Below, piece after piece: positions 1 to 7,170 of a stretch of DNA of 31,177 bases. The notes below the pieces were generated by a model, which made no database searches, had not been told where the DNA came from, and saw only the letters and a list, made by a program, of their open reading frames with translations. The stretch's first letter is position 1. Each line of letters starts with the position of its first letter. Source of the DNA: a bacterium (GTDB lineage Bacteria; Hydrogenedentota; Hydrogenedentia; Hydrogenedentiales; SLHB01); NCBI GenBank assembly GCA_024231375.1, contig JAAEQP010000174.1, forward strand, positions 1 to 31,177, read 5' to 3'. A program made the translations under genes and the position numbers.

Positions 1-87
1 CAGCGCGTCCATGTCTCCCGTCTTTCAGACCCTCCGGCCACCTGTGATTTGTCCTGTAGTAGGATAGATAGGAGTATCTACCAGTGA
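1..87 (+). CDS. possible 3' end of an upstream gene
   Basis: Frame 1 is open from the window edge to a TGA at 85-87. That stop overlaps the GTG start at 84 in the GTGA arrangement used at many junctions here. The 28 visible residues show no motif. The call rests only on the overlap, and 1-83 may instead be a non-coding leader. Confidence 0.25.
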   Translation, partial: QRVHVSRLSDPPATCDLSCSRIDRSIYQ

Positions 88-386
88 GAACGAAACACGC
101 AACCGCTACGCGCTGGGAGCATTACAACTATCCGTGGAAGCGGCGTGGACCTCCCGAGTTCGCGTCCAAGAGGCGTCTGAAATGGTGGGGCCGAAGGCAG
201 CGACTACAGCGGCTTGCCGTTCAGAAGATACTCAACCGCACGGGCATCTACGAGGCGCTGATGAAAGCCGCCGAGGACAGCATCTTTCGAAAGATTATGA
301 AGCCATCAGCGTCGTCCCTGTGGGGCGTTGCGGGCCAGACGTTCCCCGTCTACAACCAGAGCATAGCTGGGAGGATCGACCCATGA
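84..386 (+). CDS. small basic hypothetical protein
   Basis: A 100-residue protein starting at GTG, with GGAG at 71-74 as a ribosome site. It is rich in Arg, Lys and Trp (for example KRRLKWWGRRQRLQRL around residues 29-44) and has no membrane segment. The basic stretch could bind nucleic acid, but that is inference from composition only. Its TGA overlaps the next ATG (ATGA at 383-386), which supports both genes. I do not recognise the family. Confidence 0.6.
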   Translation: MRTKHATATRWEHYNYPWKRRGPPEFASKRRLKWWGRRQRLQRLAVQKILNRTGIYEALMKAAEDSIFRKIMKPSASSLWGVAGQTFPVYNQSIAGRIDP

Positions 387-529
387 AAAACCGTGACCTA
401 CTCGACGCCGCATGGTGGGCCTTCGCCGTTGTCGCCTTCGCGGTCGGCGTCAACCTGATGTCCAAGCTCGTAACCGCCATCCAGTCCATCGCCGAGTCAC
501 TCGACGTCATTGCCAAGACCTTCGGCTAG
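383..529 (+). CDS. small single-span membrane protein
   Basis: A 48-residue protein, too short for many gene callers. GAGG at 371-374 lies 8 bases before the ATG, and the start overlaps the previous stop. Residues about 9-30 (AAWWAFAVVAFAVGVNLM) form one hydrophobic segment, followed by an amphipathic tail. It could be a small inner-membrane phage protein, but no specific role can be assigned. Confidence 0.6.
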   Translation: MKNRDLLDAAWWAFAVVAFAVGVNLMSKLVTAIQSIAESLDVIAKTFG

Positions 530-538
530 GGGGAGCCC

Positions 539-880
539 ATGAACCAACCGGACAGCTCCAACCGGCAACACACCGCCGCTAACCCCACGGAATCGGCCAC
601 AACCGGCAACCACCCGCCGCTCTGTCTCCTGTTCGCGCCGCCGTTATTCTTCGGCATCTGTTCGCTCGTGGTGCTGACGGTGCTGGCGACCGCAGCCGAA
701 CCCGCCCCCGTCCCCTACATAATCCTCGACGAGCGGGAGTTGTCCGTCCGAACCCAAGCCGCCTCGATGGTCGCAGACGTCGAGAACGCGAAGGGCCGAG
801 CCATTGAACGGCGCAGACTCACGGGATGGGTCGCGCTGCCGAGAGAGCAGTATGACGCTTTGATGAAAGGGGCCGAGTGA
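539..880 (+). CDS. membrane-anchored hypothetical protein
   Basis: A 113-residue protein. Residues 1-27 are polar (Asn, Thr, Ser, Pro). About 28-52 are strongly hydrophobic and end in a signal-peptide-like LATAAEPAP. The rest is a charged soluble domain. The C-terminal motif GWVALPREQYDALM (96-109) resembles KGMILIDEETYQAML in the lipoprotein encoded at 15760-16089, so the two may share an exported domain. A GGGGGAG site lies just before the ATG. The stop overlaps the next GTG start. Confidence 0.65.
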   Translation: MNQPDSSNRQHTAANPTESATTGNHPPLCLLFAPPLFFGICSLVVLTVLATAAEPAPVPYIILDERELSVRTQAASMVADVENAKGRAIERRRLTGWVALPREQYDALMKGAE

Positions 881-1524
881 GTAGAAAGCCCAACCCCCTC
901 CGCTGGGTGCCCTGCTCCATAGCAGCCAAGCAACTCAGCATCTCGAAGGACCTGCTCGTCAAGTGGTCGCTCGGCGGGGGCCGCTTCGTCCCGACGATGC
1001 CGTCCCGCCGACGCAAGGGCGTCATCCAGGTGCAGCCATCAGTGGCCTACGAGCATCTCAAGGAACACGGACAGAGGGTCAGAAACTTCATCACGCCGCC
1101 CGACGGGTACGACCTGCCGCAGCCGAAGGTGGTCGTCGTCGAGCGCAAGCAGCCCGAGGACATCACGCACGAGGACATCAACGAGCACGGGCACCTGGTC
1201 ATCAAACAGTGGGTTGACATCGCCGAGGCCGAGCGTAAGGCCCTGAACGACGAAGCACGACGGGCCTCGCTCCTGAAGCCCGACCAGTACGTCAGAGAGC
1301 TACGTGGTGCGGTTCAAATGTCGATCAAGCATATCGAAGCGGGTACAGCCGATCGCCTCGCTGTGCGCCTTGTAGCGGTCCTGCGCGAGCGGTTTGCCGT
1401 GGACCTGCGCAAGCGCCCGGGCGTGGCCTCGGTGCTCAAGCGGGCGGTGCTGGAGGAGTTGAACGAGTCGATGGATTTGTTGAGGCAGGACGTTGAGGAC
1501 CGATGCGCGAAAGGGGTGAAGTGA
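877..1524 (+). CDS. candidate small terminase subunit (HTH protein)
   Basis: A 215-residue protein. Residues 12-62 read like a winged-HTH/excisionase-type module (SIAAKQLSISKDLLVKW, a basic turn, then an acidic helix). A middle charged region and a C-terminal helical part of about 75 residues follow (VRELRGAVQMSIKHIEAG onward), which would suit oligomerisation. An HTH N-terminus plus a position shortly upstream of the large terminase fits the role of lambda Nu1-type proteins, which recognise the packaging site. That assignment is inference from order and architecture. GTG start overlaps the preceding TGA. A different DNA-binding regulator is possible. Confidence 0.55.
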   Translation: MSRKPNPLRWVPCSIAAKQLSISKDLLVKWSLGGGRFVPTMPSRRRKGVIQVQPSVAYEHLKEHGQRVRNFITPPDGYDLPQPKVVVVERKQPEDITHEDINEHGHLVIKQWVDIAEAERKALNDEARRASLLKPDQYVRELRGAVQMSIKHIEAGTADRLAVRLVAVLRERFAVDLRKRPGVASVLKRAVLEELNESMDLLRQDVEDRCAKGVK

Positions 1525-1715
1525 TGCATTGTTGGAAAGACGAGAACGAGGACATCGAGGAGCGATACGGTTTTGGCAGTGACGAATGGGTCGAGGCGTA
1601 CAACCGCTTGAGCGGCGTGGGTGGGACCTGTATGCTGCCAGCCGACCACGAAGGAGAGCACAAGTTCACGCCCGACGATCAGATTAGGATGCGGTTTGAG
1701 GAGGAAAAGCGATGA
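1524..1715 (+). CDS. small acidic Cys/His-containing protein
   Basis: A 63-residue acidic protein. I chose the ATG at 1524 (TGATG junction with the upstream stop, AAGGGGTGA before it) rather than the ATG at 1503. Residues about 36-46 read CMLPADHEGEH, a C-x6-H-x3-H arrangement that may bind a metal. This kind of short motif is common in small phage accessory proteins. Function unknown. Confidence 0.6.
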   Translation: MHCWKDENEDIEERYGFGSDEWVEAYNRLSGVGGTCMLPADHEGEHKFTPDDQIRMRFEEEKR

Positions 1716-1936
1716 AGCGATACGAGCCAGAAGCAGGCGATGTTTGCGGCGGGGAGTACAACTGTGCCGCGCAGATGGTCAAGGACGCAGACGGCGCATG
1801 GGTGAAGTACGATGACGCCGAGAAGCTACGCAAGGCGCTGGAGATCATCGCCGAGTTTGGCGGCAGGGACGCCGAAGAGTGTGTGCGCTGCAATGGCTCG
1901 TGGTGCGCCGAGCAAGCAAGGAGGGCGCTGGAATGA
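1712..1936 (+). CDS. small protein, first copy of a duplicated family
   Basis: A 74-residue protein beginning MKRYEPEAG and containing DGAWVKYDDAEKLRKALE near residues 27-44. The downstream gene at 1933 has the same plan (MKRYD start, then GDWVKHEDAEKL), so these two look like tandem paralogues. This copy also has four Cys, including CVRCNGSWC near residues 57-65, which may bind zinc. GAGGAAAAG lies before the ATG, and ATGA overlaps join it to both neighbours. Short MKRY...WV(K)..DAEKL proteins are common in phage genomes, with no known function. Confidence 0.65.
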   Translation: MKRYEPEAGDVCGGEYNCAAQMVKDADGAWVKYDDAEKLRKALEIIAEFGGRDAEECVRCNGSWCAEQARRALE

Positions 1937-2130
1937 AACGATACGACATCATATCCTACGGCGGATACGACGAGTGCAGGGACGACGAGCTTGGCGACTG
2001 GGTGAAGCACGAGGACGCCGAGAAACTACTGGCGCTCCTGCGCCGCTGGGCGAGCGGTGGTGTCCACGGTGACGACGCCGAGATTATGCGCGACACGCAG
2101 ATTGCGCTGCACGGGATGCCGAAGGAATGA
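1933..2130 (+). CDS. small protein, second copy of a duplicated family
   Basis: A 65-residue paralogue of the preceding gene product: MKRYDIISYGGYDEC, then LGDWVKHEDAEKLLALL. It lacks the C-terminal cysteine pair of the first copy. The start at 1933 overlaps the previous stop (ATGA) and is preferred over the in-frame ATG at 1879, which lies deep inside the upstream gene. Its own stop overlaps the terminase start (ATGA at 2127-2130), so it is translationally linked to packaging. Confidence 0.65.
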   Translation: MKRYDIISYGGYDECRDDELGDWVKHEDAEKLLALLRRWASGGVHGDDAEIMRDTQIALHGMPKE

Positions 2131-4169
2131 TTGAGCGCCCCGAACTCCTACGCCAAGCCCTCGCGGGCCTGCGCTTCCAGCTCAACGAGGTGCGGGTGCC
2201 TGCTGACGCCAAGCGGCGCGACGGGTGCGAACGGGATCTTCTGCGCTTCATCAAGACCTATTTCCCATACCTACGCGCCATGAATCGCTTTCAGTCTGCC
2301 TTCGCCACGGAGATCCAGGGGCTGATAATCGACGGTGCGCCGCTGAAACAGCTCAAGGCGCTGGCTGCACCCAGAGGCGGGGGCAAGAGTACCATCTGTC
2401 AGCTCGCTCTTTTATGGGCTGCGATGTACGGACACGTCCGTTTCGCTCTGATTCTTGCGGCAAACGGGGATAAGGCAAAGGAACGGGTGGGTTCCATTCA
2501 AGAATACGTGCTAAGAAACGAGCTTCTCAACGAGGACTTCCCCGAGATATGCGGCGCGGTCAGGGATTTTCGGGGCGACCCGAGGAGAGCACCGCCTCAG
2601 TACCCGTGGTCGACGCTCGAAATGCGCCTTGCCAACGGCACCTGGATCATGGCTGCTGGCATCGACGGGGCCATTGCCGGGGCGCTCAAGGGCGACGATC
2701 GTCCCGACTGTCTGCTACTCGACGACATCGAGGCAGGGATTGACGTAGACTCCGAGGCTGAGGCCAAGCGTCTGCGCAAGAGATTACAGGAAGCCCTCGC
2801 CCTCCCGCCGCAGCAGGGGACGTCCACGGTCATCTTCATCGGGACCTTAAAGTCGCAGGACTGCCTGAGCGGGGAGTTGACGGACGACGCGAAGAACCCC
2901 GCGTGGAGGGGCCAGCGGTATCGGGCGCTTGAGTCCATGCCAGTCAGGTCGGACATGTGGGAAGCCTTCATGGGACTACTGGCCCCGGGCGAACGCAAGG
3001 GCAGGCCGTCTGAGGTCGCTGATGCTTCGAAGGATACGCCGAGCGATGAGGACGTTGCCGCCGCGCTGGAGTTCCCGCTGGACGCCTTCGTAAAGCTACG
3101 CGAGGAGCACCGCGCTGCATACGCCTTCTACGTGGCGAACCAGAAGGCAATGGACGAAGGCGTGAAGGTCTTGGACGCTGACAGCCTACCTGTGCGCCGA
3201 ATCTTCGAGGAACGCGCCGTCTTGGGTGAGCGGTACTACCGATGTGAGTTACAGAACGACCCGCCTCCGCCCGAAGACCGCCTGCTGGCGCTGCAATTCG
3301 AGGCGCTCCAGGCCCGCAAGCTGGCATCAGTCCACACGCGCACAGTCCCTGCGTGGGCCGAGGCGGTGCTTGTGACCTGCGACGTTGGCCTGCGGACGAT
3401 CCACTACGAGGTATCTGCGCATTCGATGACCCGCGAGTGCTCCGTGGTGATCGACTGCGGCATGAAGGGCACGGGTCTCGGCGAGGACGGGCGCTGGGAG
3501 ATGGCCCCTGACTCATCCAAGGCTGGCCTGATGGAGCGCGGCATACGCGCGGGCCTCGACGGGATCTACAAGGCAACCCATGCCGCATATGCCAAGATCG
3601 ACACGGGCGAGGTCCTGCACCCCTACGGCGCGGTGGACATGGGCGGGAGCACGGGCCAGCGTCGGCAGATCGAGGACGGCGATTCAGCGTGGGCTCGCGT
3701 GGTCATCGGCTGGTGCGCCGGTCATCGAGGCCGCTGGTGGGCCGTCCGTGGCGCTGCGTCGTGGTCGGAGGGCATCAGGAAGAAAGCCCAAGACGGGAAC
3801 TGGTGCTGGAACGAGCGCGGGTTCGTCCTCATGCACACGGATTATTTTAAGACCAGATTGTACAACGCCTTACAGACGCCAGAGTTATTCGAGCCATCGC
3901 CGAAGGGCGTGCCGCTTCCTGCGGTTGGCAGTCGCGGTTTCTGCGATACGATACCAGACGCCTACCTGCGGCACATGCAGAGCGAGGAGCGCGACCAGCA
4001 CGGCAAGTGGATACAGGTCGCCAAGCAGAATCACTTTTGGGACACGGCCTACATGTCGTTGGCGCTGTCGGATCTCATCCGCCGCAGCGTCGTAGCACCG
4101 CCGAAGCCGCCGAAGCGGAACACGCGGAAGTCACCGAAGTGGGGCAAGCCGATACGGAGGAAGTTCTAA
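2127..4169 (+). CDS. terL: terminase large subunit
   Basis: A 680-residue packaging motor. The N-terminal ATPase shows FIKTYFPYLRAMNRFQ (41-56) leading into a Walker A-type PRGGGKST at 82-89. Walker B with catalytic acid is DCLLLDDIE (194-202), preceded by GALKGDDRP, which is typical of phage terminases. The C-terminal half should be the RNase-H-like nuclease: VTCDVGL, RWWAVRG and HFWDTAYMSLAL match the spacing of acidic and WD-type motifs in lambda gpA-like terminases. It ends in a very basic tail. It would cleave concatemeric DNA and pump it through the portal encoded 1.5 kb downstream. The gap to the portal holds four small genes, which is longer than usual. Confidence 0.9.
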   Translation: MIERPELLRQALAGLRFQLNEVRVPADAKRRDGCERDLLRFIKTYFPYLRAMNRFQSAFATEIQGLIIDGAPLKQLKALAAPRGGGKSTICQLALLWAAMYGHVRFALILAANGDKAKERVGSIQEYVLRNELLNEDFPEICGAVRDFRGDPRRAPPQYPWSTLEMRLANGTWIMAAGIDGAIAGALKGDDRPDCLLLDDIEAGIDVDSEAEAKRLRKRLQEALALPPQQGTSTVIFIGTLKSQDCLSGELTDDAKNPAWRGQRYRALESMPVRSDMWEAFMGLLAPGERKGRPSEVADASKDTPSDEDVAAALEFPLDAFVKLREEHRAAYAFYVANQKAMDEGVKVLDADSLPVRRIFEERAVLGERYYRCELQNDPPPPEDRLLALQFEALQARKLASVHTRTVPAWAEAVLVTCDVGLRTIHYEVSAHSMTRECSVVIDCGMKGTGLGEDGRWEMAPDSSKAGLMERGIRAGLDGIYKATHAAYAKIDTGEVLHPYGAVDMGGSTGQRRQIEDGDSAWARVVIGWCAGHRGRWWAVRGAASWSEGIRKKAQDGNWCWNERGFVLMHTDYFKTRLYNALQTPELFEPSPKGVPLPAVGSRGFCDTIPDAYLRHMQSEERDQHGKWIQVAKQNHFWDTAYMSLALSDLIRRSVVAPPKPPKRNTRKSPKWGKPIRRKF

Positions 4170-4579
4170 TGGGGCTTGATTGCTACGCACACGCGGTGCT
4201 CGCCGTAAAGGTCAGCGCCAGTCTGTTGTACCCGCTGAAAGACGTCCGTGGTTGTCCGCACGAACATAGTTCAAAATACTGTCCAGAGTGCGGCGCTCCA
4301 CACCACGAGCGCAAGAGTAGCCACATCACCGATGAGTTTGCAGAGGAGCATACCATCGGCGGGCTTGCCGTTTTACACAACTACGATGCCGACTTCGCGC
4401 TTATTGTGATCCGAGGGGTAGAGACGGCGAGCCATCGAAGTGAGAGCGAGGGCATAAGCGGGATGATGTACGAGGGTTTCGTTGGGAAGCTCGACGAGGC
4501 CGAGGCGAAACTGTCCCCGCTCGGGCTTTGGGATAGAGACACACTCGGGATTTACGCGTTTCGTAAGGACAGTTACTAA
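4169..4579 (+). CDS. zinc-ribbon protein of the GLDCYA type
   Basis: A 136-residue protein. The start at 4169 overlaps the terminase stop (TAATG) and has a strong ACGGAGGAA site. The opening MGLDCYAHAVLAVKV is followed by CPHEHSSKYCPECGAP (residues 29-44), a clear CxxH/CxxC zinc knuckle. The rest is an alpha/beta-looking domain with no catalytic motif that I can see. Proteins with this MGLDCYA opening and a zinc ribbon occur in phages and bacteria as uncharacterised proteins. The role is unknown. Confidence 0.7.
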   Translation: MGLDCYAHAVLAVKVSASLLYPLKDVRGCPHEHSSKYCPECGAPHHERKSSHITDEFAEEHTIGGLAVLHNYDADFALIVIRGVETASHRSESEGISGMMYEGFVGKLDEAEAKLSPLGLWDRDTLGIYAFRKDSY

Positions 4580-4604
4580 TCAGGGGGCGGCAAAGGAGAG
4601 CCAC

Positions 4605-5078
4605 ATGGCAAAGCGTAAGAAGGACCCCGTGACAGGTGATGCGGGCTGGTGGGCGAAGCTGGATGGACACGCCCGGGTGGAGATGCTCAAGCACGTCTCG
4701 GCTCAGAGACTCGTGCTCGACAACGGGGCGATGGTCCCGTGGGCGGTGATCCCCGAGAGCGTCAAGCAGCGCATCCGCGCGTGGGTTGAGAAGGACGCAG
4801 CCGAGGCGAAGGATCGCGAGGAGCGCCGTGCAGCGCGGTCAGGGGCCGTGCGCATGGTCGAGGTCACGCTGACCGTGCCCGTGCTGGAAGCCGACGGGCC
4901 GTTCCCGTTCAGGCGGATAGCCGTCCCGCTGACGGCGAAGCGTCACCGGACCCTGAAGGCGCTGACGCTCGGCGCGAACCAGACCGGCGCGGAGATTGAC
5001 GGCAAGCCGATTGAGCAGATGCCGAGAGTCGTGATGGCGTTGCTGGATCAGATTGGGGAAGCGATGAAGGGAACATAA
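4605..5078 (+). CDS. hypothetical protein
   Basis: A 157-residue protein with an ideal AAAGGAGAG site. The N-terminus is basic (MAKRKKDP), followed by a helical charged middle (residues about 50-75, rich in Ala, Glu and Arg) and a more ordered C-terminal domain from about 80 (VRMVEVTLTVPV). The second half, with LTAKRHRTLKALTLGANQTGAEIDGKPI, looks globular. A basic N-terminus plus helices could suit a DNA-associated protein, but I assign no function. The last codons and stop lie inside a 21-bp repeat described separately. Confidence 0.65.
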   Translation: MAKRKKDPVTGDAGWWAKLDGHARVEMLKHVSAQRLVLDNGAMVPWAVIPESVKQRIRAWVEKDAAEAKDREERRAARSGAVRMVEVTLTVPVLEADGPFPFRRIAVPLTAKRHRTLKALTLGANQTGAEIDGKPIEQMPRVVMALLDQIGEAMKGT

Positions 5079-5269
5079 CGGGAGTTATATGATGACACCG
5101 TTTTGGAAGGAGCACAAGTTGAAGCCCTGCCCATTCTGCGGTACGCGGCCAGACGGCTGGCACACCCGGTGGGTACTCTGCCAGAATTGCGGGGGAAGCA
5201 TTAGCGGGGATGGGGCGTACCGGAAGTGGAACCGCAGAGCGCGGAAGCGAACATAACAGGGGTTATATG
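5071..5269 (+). repeat. 21-bp direct repeats flanking a one-gene cassette
   Basis: The 21 bases at 5071-5091 recur at 5249-5269 with two differences (19 of 21 identical). Each copy contains the last codons and TAA stop of one gene, a GGGAG or AGGGG ribosome site and the ATG of the next. Within each copy ATAAC and GTTAT flank the ribosome site as a 5-bp inverted repeat. Copies are 178 bp apart and enclose exactly one small gene. Confidence 0.85.
5089..5256 (+). CDS. Lar-like small zinc-ribbon protein
   Basis: A 55-residue gene. The opening is followed by KPCPFCG (residues 12-18), then CQNCGG (31-36) and a final YRKWNRRARKR. The pattern CPxCG...CxxCG...WNRRA is that of the Lar restriction-alleviation family and related short zinc ribbons. 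In lambdoid elements Lar dampens type I restriction, but whether this relative does so is not shown. Start at 5089 (tandem ATGATG) behind GGGAG at 5080-5084. It sits between the two 21-bp repeats, suggesting it is a movable insertion in the late operon. Confidence 0.7.
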   Translation: MMTPFWKEHKLKPCPFCGTRPDGWHTRWVLCQNCGGSISGDGAYRKWNRRARKRT

Positions 5270-5320
5270 CCTGCCACAAAAAGATTTTGTGTTTTTTCTA
5301 GAATCCGAAACATTCTGTAG
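5267..5320 (+). CDS. putative 17-residue leader peptide
   Basis: A short ORF (MPATKRFCVFSRIRNIL) with a good AGGGG site six bases before its ATG. It sits in the second 21-bp repeat, so it has the same start signals as the Lar-like gene. It ends in TAG at 5318-5320, two bases before the long hairpin that covers the start signals of the gene at 5373. The position fits a leader whose translation controls the downstream gene. It could also be a remnant of an older gene cut by cassette insertion. Confidence 0.35.
   Translation: MPATKRFCVFSRIRNIL
5275..5297 (+). terminator. weak terminator-like hairpin
   Basis: CACAAAA (5275-5281) pairs with TTTTGTG (5285-5291) over an AGA loop and is followed by six Ts (5292-5297). 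The layout is that of an intrinsic terminator but the stem is AT-rich and weak. It could pause or partly terminate transcription between the packaging genes and the head genes. Confidence 0.4.
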
Positions 5321-5322
5321 TT

Positions 5323-5368
5323 TAACTCCGCGCCAAGGTCGGAACTAACCGGCCAAGGCGCGGAGTTA
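5323..5368 (+). promoter_or_regulatory. long RNA hairpin hiding a ribosome-binding site
   Basis: TAACTCCGCGCC (5323-5334) pairs perfectly with GGCGCGGAGTTA (5357-5368). After an AA/AA internal loop, GGTCGG (5337-5342) pairs with CCGGCC (5349-5354, one G-U) around the loop AACTAA. The GGAG at 5362-5365, the only good ribosome site for the GTG at 5373, lies in the 3' arm. There is no T-run, so it is not a standard terminator. A translational switch is the simplest reading. Confidence 0.75.
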
Positions 5369-5372
5369 TCTC

Positions 5373-5648
5373 GTGGCCCTATCCTCAAGCTCGACCATCA
5401 CGGATGCACTCGCACAGTACAACGACAACCTACGCTATCGCGGTGATGCTACGAAGGCCGTGAACCTACTCGAAGCCATCGAGTTCCTGCTTGTCAATCG
5501 CCCATCCCAGACATCCGCAGACCCCGGCTCTCTCTCTTTCGAGTCGCTCAAGGAACAGAAAGAGGCCGTGGAAAAAGAGGTCAACGCGATGGACGGCGCA
5601 TCACGCCGAACTCACTTCGTGCAGGGGAGACCGCTCTATGGCGGGTAA
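5373..5648 (+). CDS. small head protein in gpW position
   Basis: A 91-residue, mostly helical protein starting at GTG, with its ribosome site inside the hairpin at 5323-5368. It overlaps the portal start by 11 bases. A short gene directly before a lambda-type portal is where lambda places W, the head-completion protein. Length is somewhat above gpW (about 68 residues) and I see no decisive sequence match. The C-terminal HFVQGRPLYGG may be an extended tail. Assignment as a head-completion or connector protein is by position. Confidence 0.5.
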   Translation: MALSSSSTITDALAQYNDNLRYRGDATKAVNLLEAIEFLLVNRPSQTSADPGSLSFESLKEQKEAVEKEVNAMDGASRRTHFVQGRPLYGG

Positions 5649-7170
5649 GAAGCGCACACCCCCACGCGAGGCCATATCTATCGGTGATGCCGCGATACGG
5701 CCCCCCGGCAAGTATGACCAATTCGGCTACCACGCCGCCGACGAGCAGCGCACGTCAGGACGACTGACCCCGCAAGGTGGCTCAGGCGACCGGCAAGACC
5801 GCTGGGACCGCAGGCTCCTGCGCGACATGTCGGCGCGGTTTGACAGAGACAATCCGATACAGAACGCGCTCATCAGCAGGGCGCTGGACAACATCGTGGG
5901 CCACGGCTTCAAGTTGCAGATGAACACGGGCGATGAGGCGAAAGACAAGGCCATTCAGGATCAGTGGTGCGACTGGTGGAAGCGCCCCGAGGTCCGCAAG
6001 CTCGACGCCGGTTGGCAGGTTGAGCGCCACGTCCTTGCATCATGTATGCGCGACGGCGACATTGCCGCAATCAAGCTCGGCACCGACGACATCCAGCTCA
6101 TCGAGGCCGAACGCATCTACCATCCGAACGTGAAGAAACCGAACGATCGCCGAGTCGAAGACGGCATTCTGCTTGACTCCGTAGGCAGGCCGCTCTCGAT
6201 GTACGTCTGCGACTACAGCGCGAACGGCATGGTTCAGCGCCGCACGACCGGCAAGGTTTACCCGTGGGAGAAGGTCGTCTTCGTGGCGCACCGCCGCCGC
6301 GTCTCCCAGACGCGCGGGATGCCCGTCCACGTCCCAGCCTTCCCCATGCTCCATCGCCTGAATGAGATTTGTGATTCCGAGGCTATCGCGTGGCAACTGC
6401 TGGCGCGGTTCGCGCTGTCGGTCAACCGCGAGAACGGCCCGACACTCGCCTACAATGAGTCCACCGCGAAGACCGGACTGCCGACCAACCCGAACCAGGA
6501 AGAGCGCCCCGAGCGGAGTCAGGACATCGGGACCGCGATCCTGTTCCACGGCGAAGAGGGCGAGGAGATCAAAGGAATTGAGCGCAACTTGCCGGGGTCA
6601 GACTTCCCCGAAAGTGTGCGCATGTTTTTGCGTCTGATTGGAATGCCCTTTGGTATGCCGCTCGAACTCCTCTTGCTCGACTTTTCTCAGACGAATTATT
6701 CGAGCGCAAAAGCGAGTCTTGAGCAGGCATACAGGGCGTTCCGAGCGTGGCAGAGGCTCCTCTGGGAGAACTTCCACGACCCGCTGCTCAGTTGGAAGTT
6801 GGCCGAGTGGTATCCAGAACTTAAGAACAAGACGCATACTTGGATCACGCCGAACTTCCCGTGGCTCGACCCATTGAAAGAAGCCGAAGCCGCTGGCCTT
6901 GGCATCGCTCTCGGCCTGACGACGCACGGCGAAGCCATCGCTGGCAGGGGTGGCGACCGAGAGGCGTGGCTGCGAGAGCGCCAGAAAGAGTACTTGAGCG
7001 CCTACAAGGTCCAGCAGGAGATTGCCAAGCAGTGCGGCGGATACGAGCCGCCGATTGAACTGCTCGTTGGCCTCAACGACAAGGTGCTCGCGCAGACGGC
7101 GAAGGTCGAAGCCGCCGAAGTTACTGCCGACGCCAGCAAGGATAAGGGGGCGTTCGATGCCACAAGATAG
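5638..7170 (+). CDS. portal protein, lambda gpB family
   Basis: A 510-residue portal. The ATG at 5638 with GGGGAGA upstream is chosen over the longer frame from 5491. Family signs in order: RRLLRDMSARFDRDNPIQNALISRALDNIVGHG split over residues about 58-92 (charged helix, NP, then the VG-x-G turn), AHRRRVSQTRGMPVHVP near 220 (the RxxQTRGxP signature), and DFSQTNYSSAKASLEQAYRAF in the stem/clip region. Twelve copies would form the DNA channel at one head vertex, binding the terminase during packaging. It overlaps the protease gene by 14 bases. Confidence 0.9.
   Translation: MAGKKRTPPREAISIGDAAIRPPGKYDQFGYHAADEQRTSGRLTPQGGSGDRQDRWDRRLLRDMSARFDRDNPIQNALISRALDNIVGHGFKLQMNTGDEAKDKAIQDQWCDWWKRPEVRKLDAGWQVERHVLASCMRDGDIAAIKLGTDDIQLIEAERIYHPNVKKPNDRRVEDGILLDSVGRPLSMYVCDYSANGMVQRRTTGKVYPWEKVVFVAHRRRVSQTRGMPVHVPAFPMLHRLNEICDSEAIAWQLLARFALSVNRENGPTLAYNESTAKTGLPTNPNQEERPERSQDIGTAILFHGEEGEEIKGIERNLPGSDFPESVRMFLRLIGMPFGMPLELLLLDFSQTNYSSAKASLEQAYRAFRAWQRLLWENFHDPLLSWKLAEWYPELKNKTHTWITPNFPWLDPLKEAEAAGLGIALGLTTHGEAIAGRGGDREAWLRERQKEYLSAYKVQQEIAKQCGGYEPPIELLVGLNDKVLAQTAKVEAAEVTADASKDKGAFDATR

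Noticed and set aside
2968..3588. 206-residue minus-strand frame in the terminase gene
   Set aside because: Arg/Pro/Ser-rich shadow composition inside a well-supported gene.
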